Assembly: GCF_017377775.1 (NCBI RefSeq)
Contig: NZ_JAFVLN010000013.1
Span: forward strand, 186,001-250,000
Length of the DNA stretch: 64,000 bases
Origin: Streptomyces sp. VRA16 Mangrove soil
GTDB lineage: Bacteria > Actinomycetota > Actinomycetes > Streptomycetales > Streptomycetaceae
Reading direction: 5' to 3'
Made by a program: the position numbers and the translations under genes. Position 1 is the first letter of the stretch; each line of letters starts with the position of its first letter. Shown here in pieces: positions 52,469-60,578 of the stretch. The notes below the pieces were generated by a model. The model saw nothing but the letters and a program-made list of their open reading frames with translations, was not told the origin of the DNA and did no database searches.

Positions 52469-54814
52469 TCAACTCGGCAGCACAAGTCGGGGTTTGGGTG
52501 CGTCCAGGCGTCCCGTCTGTGGGCGCCTGCTGCCCGCGCGGTAGGGCTCGGGCCACACCACGCCGGGCCCGCTGTATCCCTGTTCGGCCGCCGCGTGCAG
52601 GGTCCAGTGCGGGTCGTACAGGTGCGGCCTGGCCAGCGCGCACAGGTCCGTACGGCCCGCCAGGACAAGGGAGTTGACGTCGTCCCAGGACGAGATCGCG
52701 CCGACCGAGATCACCGGGATCCCGGTCTCGTGGCGGATCAGGTCGGCGTACGGGACCTGGTACGAGCGTCCGTACGCGGGCTTCTCGTCGGCGACGACCT
52801 GCCCGGTGGAGACGTCGATGGCGTCGGCCCCGTGCGCGGCGAAGGCACGGGCGACCGCCACGGCGTCCTCGGGTGTGGTGCCGCCGTCGGCCCAGTCCGT
52901 CGCCGAGATCCGTACGGTCATGGGCCGGTCGTCGGGCCACACGCCGCGCACCGCGTCGAAGATCTCCAGGGGGAAGCGCAGACGGGCCTCCAGGGAACCT
53001 CCGTACGCGTCCGTGCGCCGGTTCGTCAGCGGGGAGAGGAAGCCGGAGAGCAGGTAGCCGTGCGCGCAGTGCAGTTCGAGGAGGTCGAAGCCGGAGCGGG
53101 CGGCACGCCAGGCCGCCGAGGTGAACTCCTCGCGGATCTCGGCCAGTTGGCCGACGGTCAGCTCGGCGGGGGTCTGGCTTCCCGGCTTGTACGGGATCGG
53201 TGACGCCGCCACCAGCGGCCAGTTGTCGGCCGGATCGGGCAGGGGTTCGTCGATCCCCTCCCACATCAGGCGGGTGGAGCCCTTGCGGCCGGAGTGGCCG
53301 AGCTGGATCCCGATCGCCGCGCCGGGGGCGCGGGTGTGCACGAACTCGGTGATCCGGCGCCAGGCGGCTGCCTGTTCGGGCGTGTAGAGACCGGCGCAGC
53401 CCGGGGTGATGCGGCCGGTGGGACTGACGCAGACCATCTCCGTCATGATCAGGCCCGCCCCGCCGAGGGCCCGTGCGCCGAGGTGGACTAGGTGGAAGTC
53501 GCCGGGGACGCCGTCGACGGCCGCGTACATGTCCATCGGGGAGACGACGACGCGGTTCCTGAGCCGCAGGCCGCGCAGCTCGAAGGGGGTGAACATCGGC
53601 GGCGTACCGTCCGGGCAGCCGAACTCGCGCTCCACCGACCCGGTGAAGCGGGCGTCGCGCAGCCGCAGATTGTCGTGCGTGACGCGGCGGCTGCGGGTGA
53701 GCAGGTTGAACGCGAACTGCCGCGGCGGCTGGTCCAGATAGCGCGGCAGATCCTCGAACCACTCCAGGCTGGCCCGCGCGGCACGCTGGGTGCTCTCGAC
53801 GACGGGCCGCCGCTCGGCCTCGTACGCCTTGAGCGCGGCGCCGGTGGTGGGGTGCTCGTGCAGACAGGCGGCGAGCGCGAGGGCGTCCTCGACGGCGAGC
53901 TTGGTGCCGGAGCCGATGGAGAAGTGCGCGGTGTGCGCGGCGTCGCCGATGAGCACGCAATTGCCGTGCGACCAACGGTCGTTGACGACCGTGCGGAACG
54001 TCAGCCACGAGGAGTTGTTGGACTTCAGGCCGCGTCCGCCGAGCGCTTCCGTGAACGTCTTGGCGCACCGCTCGACCGATGCGCGTACGTCCCTGTCGTC
54101 GAACCCGGCGGCCCGCCACACCTCCTCGCGCATCTCGACGATGACGGTGGACTCGCCGGCCGGAAGGGGCGGCCCGCAGGGCTTCGTTGAGGGGCGGTGG
54201 TCGGGTGACGGGCGGGCGTACGGATATCCGTGCAGCTGCATCACACCGTGCTCGGTCTCCGCGATCTCGAAGCGGAACGCGTCGAAGGCGAAGTCGGCGG
54301 CGAGCCAGATGTAGCGGTTGCGGTGCTCCTCGATGTGCGGGCGGAACGCGTCGGCGTACGCCGTCCTGGTCGCGCTGTGCACGCCGTCGGCGGCGATCAC
54401 GAGGTCGTACTCGGTGCGGAGCTGATCCGGCGGTGGCGCCTCGGTGCGGAAGCGGAGGTCGACACCGAGCTGGCGGCAGCGGCCCTGCAGTATTTCGAGG
54501 AGGCGGCGCCTGCCGAGCGCGGCGAAGCCGTGGCCGCCGGAGACGTGGCGGGTGCCCCGCTGCACGAGGCGGATGTCGATGTCGTCCCACCGCACGAACT
54601 CGTCCCGCAGCGACGCGTACACCACCGGGTCGGCGTGCTCGATGCCGCCGAGCGTCTCGTCGGACAGCACGACACCGAAGCCGAAGGTGTCGTGCGGCGC
54701 GTTGCGCTCCCAGACCGTGATCGCGCGGGACGGGTCGAGCCGTTTGAGGAGCGCGGCCGCGTACAGGCCGCCGGGGCCGCCGCCGACGACGGCGATCGTG
54801 CGGGCGTTGGTCAT
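52469..54814 (-). CDS. Fused FAD monooxygenase/Old Yellow Enzyme (2-aminobenzoyl-CoA or salicylyl-CoA type)
   Basis: 781 residues from an ATG at 54814, two bases after the hydratase stop. Residues 1-385 are a PHBH-type flavin monooxygenase: VVGGGPGGLYAAALL, then LIGDAAHTAHFSIGSGTKLA. From about 400 (MFTPFELRGLRLRNRVVVSP) the rest is an Old Yellow Enzyme-type FMN reductase with HLVHLGARALGGAGLIMTEM, LGHSGRKGSTRL and ELHCAHGYLLSGFLSP. This exact fusion is known for 2-aminobenzoyl-CoA monooxygenase/reductase, which hydroxylates and then dearomatises the CoA-bound ring, and is also annotated as salicylyl-CoA 5-hydroxylase. It would be the key step after the ligase at 43136-44779. Confidence 0.9.
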   Translation of the reverse strand: MTNARTIAVVGGGPGGLYAAALLKRLDPSRAITVWERNAPHDTFGFGVVLSDETLGGIEHADPVVYASLRDEFVRWDDIDIRLVQRGTRHVSGGHGFAALGRRRLLEILQGRCRQLGVDLRFRTEAPPPDQLRTEYDLVIAADGVHSATRTAYADAFRPHIEEHRNRYIWLAADFAFDAFRFEIAETEHGVMQLHGYPYARPSPDHRPSTKPCGPPLPAGESTVIVEMREEVWRAAGFDDRDVRASVERCAKTFTEALGGRGLKSNNSSWLTFRTVVNDRWSHGNCVLIGDAAHTAHFSIGSGTKLAVEDALALAACLHEHPTTGAALKAYEAERRPVVESTQRAARASLEWFEDLPRYLDQPPRQFAFNLLTRSRRVTHDNLRLRDARFTGSVEREFGCPDGTPPMFTPFELRGLRLRNRVVVSPMDMYAAVDGVPGDFHLVHLGARALGGAGLIMTEMVCVSPTGRITPGCAGLYTPEQAAAWRRITEFVHTRAPGAAIGIQLGHSGRKGSTRLMWEGIDEPLPDPADNWPLVAASPIPYKPGSQTPAELTVGQLAEIREEFTSAAWRAARSGFDLLELHCAHGYLLSGFLSPLTNRRTDAYGGSLEARLRFPLEIFDAVRGVWPDDRPMTVRISATDWADGGTTPEDAVAVARAFAAHGADAIDVSTGQVVADEKPAYGRSYQVPYADLIRHETGIPVISVGAISSWDDVNSLVLAGRTDLCALARPHLYDPHWTLHAAAEQGYSGPGVVWPEPYRAGSRRPQTGRLDAPKPRLVLPS

Positions 54815-54816
54815 GG

Positions 54817-55647
54817 TCAGCGCCCCTGCCACTTGGGCGGGCGCTTCTCGGTGAAGGCCGCGTGGAACTCGGCGTAGTCCTCCCCGTTCATCAGGAGGGC
54901 CTGCGTGGCGGCGTCCAGCTCGACGGCGGCGGCCAGCGGCATGTCCAGCTCGGCGGTGAGCAGGGCCTTGGTCTGGGCGTGGGCGAGGGCGGGGCCCTCG
55001 GCGAGCCGGCGGGCGAGGTCCTGGGCGGCCTCGTCGGCCCGGCCCTCGTCGGTCAGTTCGCTGATCAGGCCGATCCGCTCGGCCTCCGGGGCGCGCACCG
55101 CGTCGCCGAGCATGAGCAGCCGGGTGGCGTGGCCGAGGCCGACGACGCGGGGCAGCAGGTAGGCGGCGCCCATGTCGCCGCCCGAGAGACCGACCTTGGT
55201 GAACAGGAACGCGAAGCGGGCGCTCGGGTCGGCGATCCGGAAGTCGGCGGCGAGCGCGAGCACGGCGCCCGCGCCGGCGGCCACCCCGTGCAGGGCGGCG
55301 ATCACCGGGAACGGTGCCTCGCGCACGGCCCGCACCACCTGCCCGGTCATCCGGTTGAAGTCGAGCAGCTGGGCGGTGTCCATGGACAGGGTGGCGCCGA
55401 TGATCTCGTCGACGTCGCCGCCCGAGCAGAAGCCGCGCCCCGCACCGGCCAGGACGAGGGCGCGGACCGTCTTCTCGCGGGACAGCTCGGCGAGCAGATC
55501 GCGCAGATCGGCGTAGGCGCCGAAGGTAAGCGCGTTGAGCTTCTCGGGCCGGGCGAGGGTGACGGTCGCGACGCCGTGCGCGTCCACGGCGTACGAGAGG
55601 TGGTGCCAGGTCTCCGTGCGGGGGGCGGAGCCGGTGAAGGGACTCAT
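54817..55647 (-). CDS. Enoyl-CoA hydratase/isomerase
   Basis: 276 residues. Crotonase motifs: LVLAGAGRGFCSGGDVDEII (oxyanion hole), ALHGVAAGAGAVLALAADFR and SDMGAAY-like GLSGGDMGAAYLLPR. A usual catalytic Glu is not obvious at the second active-site block, so hydratase, isomerase or ring hydrolase activity are all possible. CAGGAGG precedes the ATG at 55647. It is cotranscribed with the monooxygenase/reductase and its promoter carries the second copy of the composite operator, tying it to the ligase/PaaX genes. Confidence 0.9.
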   Translation of the reverse strand: MSPFTGSAPRTETWHHLSYAVDAHGVATVTLARPEKLNALTFGAYADLRDLLAELSREKTVRALVLAGAGRGFCSGGDVDEIIGATLSMDTAQLLDFNRMTGQVVRAVREAPFPVIAALHGVAAGAGAVLALAADFRIADPSARFAFLFTKVGLSGGDMGAAYLLPRVVGLGHATRLLMLGDAVRAPEAERIGLISELTDEGRADEAAQDLARRLAEGPALAHAQTKALLTAELDMPLAAAVELDAATQALLMNGEDYAEFHAAFTEKRPPKWQGR

Positions 55648-55698
55648 GCGCGTACGGCCTCCTGCGGGCAGGCGTGCTCCGACGGCTACCTCACGAAG

Positions 55699-55738
55699 GT
55701 ATCACCGCTTTGTGACTGTCGTCAGCAGGACGCGATAC
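55699..55738. promoter_or_regulatory. Composite operator, copy 2 (upstream of hydratase-monooxygenase operon)
   Basis: GTATC (55699-55703), N9, TGACTGTCGTCA (55713-55724), N9, GATAC (55734-55738). It matches copy 1 at 43032-43069 in all three blocks and in the first spacing. It lies 52-91 bp upstream of the hydratase start. The rest of 55648-55926 contains no gene that I can support. Confidence 0.78.
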
Positions 55739-55926
55739 ACCGAGCCGGGGTGGCCGAATTGCCCGATATAAAGAATCCATCAGCACAAAGAGCCCAATGT
55801 CCTCAGGAAGACCACCGGGAGCCCCTATCGAGGCACCCCGTACCATTCATAAGGTTGAAAGCAGGACGTCCCCCCACGCCCATCGCGTCCCGCCCGATCC
55901 GCCCCCGCCGCCCCTCAGGACCCGCC

Positions 55927-56382
55927 TTGACTCCTCCCTCTGGGCCCTCCACGCCCACGTCGTGGCGCATAGCCCTGCCGCACACGGCCGCCGCCGTGCC
56001 GGTCGCGCGCGCCCTTGTCCGTACCGCGCTGACCGAGATCGAATCACCGGCGGCCGACATGGACACGGCGGAGCTGCTGACGGCCGAGCTGGTGGCGAAC
56101 GCCGTGGAGCACACGGCGGGCGACGCCCCGATCGAACTCGTCGTGGAGCTGCTGGAGACCGGCTGCCAGGTCGAGGTGCACGACGCCGACCCGGCGCCGC
56201 CCGCGCATCTCACCCGTCCGGACGACGCCGAGGAGCCCGACCCCTGGCAGGAGCACGGCCGCGGCCTGCTGCTGATCCGCACCCTGTCCGCCTCGTGCGG
56301 ACACCGCCCCACCGAGTCCGGCAAGGCGGTGTGGTTCACGCTCCCCGCGGTGCCCCGGCAGCGTCCGGCGTCGGAGGAGTGA
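55927..56382 (+). CDS. RsbW-like anti-sigma factor ATPase (HATPase_c)
   Basis: 151 residues if started at a TTG at 55927 with AGGA upstream; no ATG or GTG is available before the domain, except a GTG inside it, so the start is uncertain. The GHKL ATP-binding site is complete: N box AELVANAVEHT, EVHDADP (G1) and EHGRGLLLIRTL (G2), then KAVWFTLP. Such proteins phosphorylate anti-anti-sigma factors or bind sigma factors and are very numerous in Streptomyces. Its 3' end overlaps the converging permease gene by 47 bp. The PP2C at 19.9-21.2 kb is a possible opposing activity but is far away. Confidence 0.8.
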   Translation: MTPPSGPSTPTSWRIALPHTAAAVPVARALVRTALTEIESPAADMDTAELLTAELVANAVEHTAGDAPIELVVELLETGCQVEVHDADPAPPAHLTRPDDAEEPDPWQEHGRGLLLIRTLSASCGHRPTESGKAVWFTLPAVPRQRPASEE

Positions 56383-57787
56383 CCGCCCCGAGCCGGGAGT
56401 TCTTCCGGCCGTAGAAGGCGTAGACGAGCGCGCCCACGACGAGGAACACGGCGAACTGCAGCCACGTCGTCCAGCCCGTGCCCCAGATCAGGTAGAGGCA
56501 GAAGCCGACACCGAGCACCGGGCTGACCGGGTACAGCGGCACGCGGAACGAGCGCTTGAGTCCGGGGTGCGAGCGGCGCAGCGCGACCACCGCGACGTTC
56601 ACGACGACCATCGTTGCGAGCGTGCCGATCGTCGTCAGGTTCACGACGGCGTCGAGCGAGGAGAACGCGGCCGGGACCGCGAAGACGACCGCCACGATCC
56701 AGGTGCCACCGACCGGCGTCGACGTCCTCGGGGAGACCCGCTCGAAGACCCGCGGGATCAGCCCGTCCCGTGACATCGACATCAGGATGCGGGTCTGCCC
56801 GTACATCACCGTGAGCACCACGGAGGCGATGGCGACGACCGCGCCGAAGGCGATGATGCCGCCACCCACGGTGGAGTGCGTGACGTCGTCGACGATCAGA
56901 GAGAGCGCGGCGGGCTTGTCGCCGACCGCGTCCGCACCGAGGGCGCCGATCGCGGCGACGGCCACCGCGCAGTACAGCAGCGTGACGATGCCGATGCAGA
57001 TCATGATCGCGATCGGGATGTTCCGCCGCGGGTTCTTGACCTCTTCACCGGCGGTGGTGACCGCGTCGAAGCCGATGTACGAGAAGAAGGCGAGCGAGGC
57101 GCCGGAGGTGACGCCGCCGATGCCGTTCGCGAGGAACGGCGTCAGGTTGTCGTCCTGGAACGCGGTGAAGGCGATGGCGCAGAACGCGATCAGGATGCCG
57201 ATCTTCAGCACCGCCATGGCGGCGGTCGCCCGCGCGCTCTCCCGGACGCCGCGCACGAGCAGCGTCGCGGCCATCAGTATGACGATGACGGCGGGCAGGT
57301 TGATCACACCGCCGTCGGCCGGTCCTGCGGACAGGGCGGCGGGCAGCTGCCAGCCGAAGAGGCTGTCGAACAACTCGTTCAGATACTGGCTCCAGCCCAC
57401 GGCCACCGCGGAGACCGAGACGCCGTACTCCAGGAGCAGACACCAGCCGACGAGGAACGCGATGCGCTCGCCGAGGGTCGCGTAGGCGAACGAGTACGAG
57501 GACCCCGAGACCGGGATCGCGCCGCCCAGCTCCGCGAAGGAGAACGCCGTGAAGATGCAGGTGATCGCGGCGAGCACGAACGAGATGATCACCGCGGGAC
57601 CGGCCTCGGCGACCGTGTCGGACAGGCCGACGAAGATACCGGTGCCCACGATCGCACCGACGCCGAAGCACACGAGCTGGAAGAGCCCCATGGTGCGCTT
57701 GAGGCCGTGGCCTTCGAGGTCGGCGCCCGATTCGGCGATGAGGGATTCGGGCGACTTGATGCGCAGGCCGGTGGGGGTCGGCGACAT
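56336..57787 (-). CDS. APC-superfamily amino acid permease (probably basic amino acids)
   Basis: 483 residues. TM1 signature FQLVCFGVGAIVGTGIFVGL, about twelve hydrophobic segments, and the conserved FFSYIGFDAVTTAGEEVKNP. It is paralogous to the permease at 3095-4609. Position directly downstream of ornithine carbamoyltransferase and arginine deiminase in the same direction suggests arginine, ornithine or citrulline as substrate, though a hairpin separates it from the carbamoyltransferase. The last 47 bp overlap the anti-sigma ATPase gene on the other strand, an uncommon convergent overlap. Confidence 0.87.
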   Translation of the reverse strand: MSPTPTGLRIKSPESLIAESGADLEGHGLKRTMGLFQLVCFGVGAIVGTGIFVGLSDTVAEAGPAVIISFVLAAITCIFTAFSFAELGGAIPVSGSSYSFAYATLGERIAFLVGWCLLLEYGVSVSAVAVGWSQYLNELFDSLFGWQLPAALSAGPADGGVINLPAVIVILMAATLLVRGVRESARATAAMAVLKIGILIAFCAIAFTAFQDDNLTPFLANGIGGVTSGASLAFFSYIGFDAVTTAGEEVKNPRRNIPIAIMICIGIVTLLYCAVAVAAIGALGADAVGDKPAALSLIVDDVTHSTVGGGIIAFGAVVAIASVVLTVMYGQTRILMSMSRDGLIPRVFERVSPRTSTPVGGTWIVAVVFAVPAAFSSLDAVVNLTTIGTLATMVVVNVAVVALRRSHPGLKRSFRVPLYPVSPVLGVGFCLYLIWGTGWTTWLQFAVFLVVGALVYAFYGRKNSRLGAVTPPTPDAAGAPRGA

Positions 57788-57841
57788 GGGGTGGTGCTCT
57801 TTTCTGGTGGTACGGGATCGCGGCGGGGTGTACCGCGTGCC

Positions 57842-57873
57842 GGTGGGGCCGGAGATGGTGTTCCGGCCCCACC
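57842..57873. terminator. Terminator of ornithine carbamoyltransferase
   Basis: GGTGGGGCCGG (57842-57852) pairs perfectly with CCGGCCCCACC (57863-57873) around a 10-nt loop, 35 nt past the stop on the minus strand. Confidence 0.8.
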
Positions 57874-57907
57874 AGTTTGAACGTCTACGTGCTGAATGTG
57901 CGGTTTG

Positions 57908-58924
57908 TTACTTCTGGCCGAGCGTGGCGACCATGACGGCCTTGATGGTGTGCATCCGGTTCTCCGCCTCGTCGAAGACCACCGAGTGCTCCGACTCGAA
58001 GACCTCGTCGGTGACCTCCAGGGACTCCAGGCCGTACTTCGCGTGGATCTCGCGGCCGACCTTGGTGCCCAGGTCGTGGAAGGCGGGCAGGCAGTGCAGG
58101 AACTTCACGTCCGCGTTGCCCGTCGCGCGCAGGACGTCCATCGTCACCGCGTACGGCGTGAGCGCCTTGATCCGCTCGTCCCAGATCTCCTCGGGCTCGC
58201 CCATGGAGACCCAGACGTCGGTGACGACGAAGTCGGACCCGGCCACGCCCTCCTCGACGGACTCGGTGAGCGTGATGCGGGCGCCGCTGACGGCGGCCAG
58301 CTCGCGGGCCTTGGCGACGATGTCGTCCGCCGGCCAGTAGCTCTTCGGCGCGACGATCCGCACGTCCATGCCGAGCAGGGCACCGGTGACCAGGTACGAG
58401 TTGCCCATGTTGAAGCGGGCGTCACCGAGGTAGGAGAAGACGATCTCGGTGAGCGGCTTGGCGCTGTGCTCGGTCATCGTGAGCACGTCGGCGAGCATCT
58501 GGGTGGGGTGCCAGTCGTCCGTCAGGCCGTTGTAGACCGGCACGCCCGAGAACTCGGCGAGCGTCTCGACGATCTCCTGCTCGTCACCACGGAACTCGAT
58601 GGCGTCGAACATCCGGCCGAGCACCCGGGCAGTGTCCTTGCTGGACTCCTTCTTGCCGATGTGCGAACCGGCCGGGTCGATGTACGTCGTCGAGGCGCCC
58701 TGGTCGGCGGCCGCGACCTCGAAGGAGCAGCGGGTGCGCGTCGACGCCTTCTCGAAGATCAGCGCGATGTTCCTGCCCTTGAGGTGCTGCGTCTCGGCGC
58801 CCGCCTTCTTGGCGGCCTTCAGCTCAGCGGCGAGCTCGACCAGGCCGCGGAACTCCTCGGCGGTGAAGTCCACCTCCTTGAGGAAGTGACGGCCGGCGAG
58901 GTCGGGGCGGGCGGTGGTCGCCAT
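57908..58924 (-). CDS. Ornithine carbamoyltransferase
   Basis: 338 residues. The carbamoyl-phosphate site FEKASTRTRCSFEVAA (STRTR), WHPTQMLADVLTM, FSYLGDARFNMGNSYLVTGA and the ornithine-site HCLPAFHD are intact. With arginine deiminase encoded 193 bp upstream in the same direction, the catabolic form (arcB: citrulline to ornithine and carbamoyl phosphate) is likely, but biosynthetic argF cannot be excluded from sequence. No carbamate kinase is present. The promoter region has an ArgR-like box. Confidence 0.93.
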   Translation of the reverse strand: MATTARPDLAGRHFLKEVDFTAEEFRGLVELAAELKAAKKAGAETQHLKGRNIALIFEKASTRTRCSFEVAAADQGASTTYIDPAGSHIGKKESSKDTARVLGRMFDAIEFRGDEQEIVETLAEFSGVPVYNGLTDDWHPTQMLADVLTMTEHSAKPLTEIVFSYLGDARFNMGNSYLVTGALLGMDVRIVAPKSYWPADDIVAKARELAAVSGARITLTESVEEGVAGSDFVVTDVWVSMGEPEEIWDERIKALTPYAVTMDVLRATGNADVKFLHCLPAFHDLGTKVGREIHAKYGLESLEVTDEVFESEHSVVFDEAENRMHTIKAVMVATLGQK

Positions 58925-58995
58925 GGGGCGCTCCTGGATGCGGATCGGGGACGGGGCAGGGGAACAACAGGACGATGTAAGTCTATACGACGCTC

Positions 58996-59012
58996 CACAT
59001 TTATATTCAGCC
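58996..59012 (-). promoter_or_regulatory. ArgR-like box upstream of ornithine carbamoyltransferase
   Basis: On the minus strand GCTGAATATAAATGTGG keeps the left half-site TGAAT and the A/T-rich centre of the ARG box (TGAAT-W4-ATTCA), while the right half-site is weak. It lies 72-88 bp upstream of the start in a stretch that is strikingly A/T rich for this genome. Confidence 0.4.
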
Positions 59013-59053
59013 CGTTACGGGATCGCGCCGGCTCGGTGCTCCCGCCGCTCTGG

Positions 59054-59116
59054 GCCTGTCCGGCGGATCAGGTCGCATCCGTGTGCCGCGCCCGCGACAA
59101 GATCCGCCGGACAGGC
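59054..59116. repeat. Dispersed palindromic intergenic repeat, copy B (intact ends)
   Basis: GCCTGTCCGGCGGATC (59054-59069) and its exact reverse complement (59101-59116) bracket a 31-bp core. The minus strand matches copy A (4749-4812) in both ends and in GTCGCGGGCGCGG and CACACGGATGCG. It directly abuts the TAG stop of arginine deiminase, just as copy A abuts the TAG of dxs. The 16-bp stem would also end transcription. Confidence 0.85.
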
Positions 59117-59117
59117 T

Positions 59118-60344
59118 CTAGCCCACCGGGTCGCGCTCCACCGGGCAGCTCATGCAGCGCGGGCCGCCCCGGCCGCGGCCCAGCTCGCTGCCGGGGATCT
59201 CGATGACCTCGATGCCCTGCTTGCGCAGGAAGGTGTTCGTGGTCGCGTTCCGCTCGTACGCCACCACGACCCCGGGCTCGACGGCCAGCACGTTGCACCC
59301 GTCGTCCCACTGCTCGCGCTCGGCGGCGTGCACGTCCTGCGTCGCGGTCAGCACCCGGATCTCGCTCAGCCCGAGGGCGGCGGCGACGGCCCGGTGCATG
59401 TGCTCCGGCGGATGGTCGGTGACCTTCAGCTCCGGGCCGCCGGTGCCCGGTTCGATGGTGTACGAGCGCAGCATGCCGAGCCCCGCGTACTGCGTGAAGG
59501 TGTCGCCGTCGACCATGGTCATCACCGTGTCGAGGTGCATGAAGGCGCGCCGCTTCGGCATGTCGAGCGCCACGATGGTGCGGGCCGAGCCCGCGGCGAA
59601 CAGCTTGTGCGCGAGCATCTCCACCGCCTGCGGGGTGGTCCGCTCGCTCATACCGATGAGCACGGCGCCCTGCCCGATGACGAGCACGTCACCGCCCTCG
59701 ATGGTGGACGGGTAGTCGGCCTGTCCCTCGGACCAGACGTGGAAGCGCTCGTCCCTGAACAGCGGGTGGTACCGGTAGATCGCCTCGAAGTGGACGGTCT
59801 CGCGCTGCCGGGCCGGCCAGCGCATCGCGTTCACCGAGACCCCGTCGTAGATCCAGGCGGAGGTGTCCCGGGTGAAGAGGTGGTTGGGCAGCGGCGCGAG
59901 CAGGAAGTCGTCGAGGTCCATCACGTGGAACCGCACGGACGTCGGCTCGGCGTGCCGCTCCAGGAACTCCCGCTTGGTCATCCCGCCGATCAGCGCCTCG
60001 GCGAGCTCCTGCGACGGCAGCGTCTCGAAGGCGGCCCGCAGATGGTCGGTGGCGAGCGGCCCGTACTCCTTCTCGTCGAAGACGCGGTCCAGGACGCGGG
60101 CCCGCGCGGCGTCCTCGGCGAGGGCCTCGGCGAGCAGGTCCCCGAAGAGGTGCACGGTGACACCCCGGTCGCGCAGCACGTCGGCGAACCCGTCGTGCTC
60201 CTGCCGCGCCCGCCGCACCCAGAGCACGTCGTCGAAGAGCAGCTGGTCCTTGTTGCTGGGTGTGAGCCGCTTCAGCTCCAGATCGGGCCGATGCAGGATG
60301 ACGCGGCGCAGCCGCCCGGTTTCGGAGTCGACTTGGAATCCCAT
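59118..60344 (-). CDS. arcA: Arginine deiminase
   Basis: 408 residues from an ATG at 60344. It hydrolyses arginine to citrulline and ammonia. Guanidino-modifying motifs: FHVMDLDDFLLAPLPN, STIEGGDVLVIGQGAVLIG, RRAFMHLDTVMTMVDGDTF (catalytic His and Asp) and the nucleophilic cysteine in RGGPRCMSCPVERDP. Length is normal. It works with the ornithine carbamoyltransferase gene downstream; without a carbamate kinase nearby, ATP formation from carbamoyl phosphate would need a gene elsewhere. Its start has only a weak ribosome-binding site (GGGGAAGA). Confidence 0.95.
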   Translation of the reverse strand: MGFQVDSETGRLRRVILHRPDLELKRLTPSNKDQLLFDDVLWVRRARQEHDGFADVLRDRGVTVHLFGDLLAEALAEDAARARVLDRVFDEKEYGPLATDHLRAAFETLPSQELAEALIGGMTKREFLERHAEPTSVRFHVMDLDDFLLAPLPNHLFTRDTSAWIYDGVSVNAMRWPARQRETVHFEAIYRYHPLFRDERFHVWSEGQADYPSTIEGGDVLVIGQGAVLIGMSERTTPQAVEMLAHKLFAAGSARTIVALDMPKRRAFMHLDTVMTMVDGDTFTQYAGLGMLRSYTIEPGTGGPELKVTDHPPEHMHRAVAAALGLSEIRVLTATQDVHAAEREQWDDGCNVLAVEPGVVVAYERNATTNTFLRKQGIEVIEIPGSELGRGRGGPRCMSCPVERDPVG

Positions 60345-60436
60345 GGGGCCAGTCTTCCCCGTGGGGTGGGGGTACGCGCGGTCTCGTCCGCCGGGTTCCC
60401 CGGTCGGACGGGCGCGGGGACGGGCGCGGGTGCGTG

Positions 60437-60515
60437 GCGGGCTGTCGCGCGGTTCCCCGCGCCCCTGAAGGCGCGGGGCTGTGTCGATCAGCGGCTCCGC
60501 CGCGGGCCGCGGCCG
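60437..60515. repeat. Common Streptomyces intergenic repeat with hairpin
   Basis: The stretch reading GTCGCGCGGTTCCCCGCGCC, then a short loop and GGCGCGGGG, then GATCAGCGGCTCCGCCGCG, is the familiar repeat found in many Streptomyces intergenic regions. CCCCGCGCC (60455-60463) pairs with GGCGCGGGG (60470-60478). It lies about 100 nt beyond the Pnkp stop and probably serves as the operon's terminator. The rest of 60345-60578 shows no gene. Confidence 0.7.
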
Positions 60516-60578
60516 GCCACGACGCAAGCCGTGCCCGCCCGGCCGACGGAACCCCGTGGACGCCTGGGCGTCCGCGGC

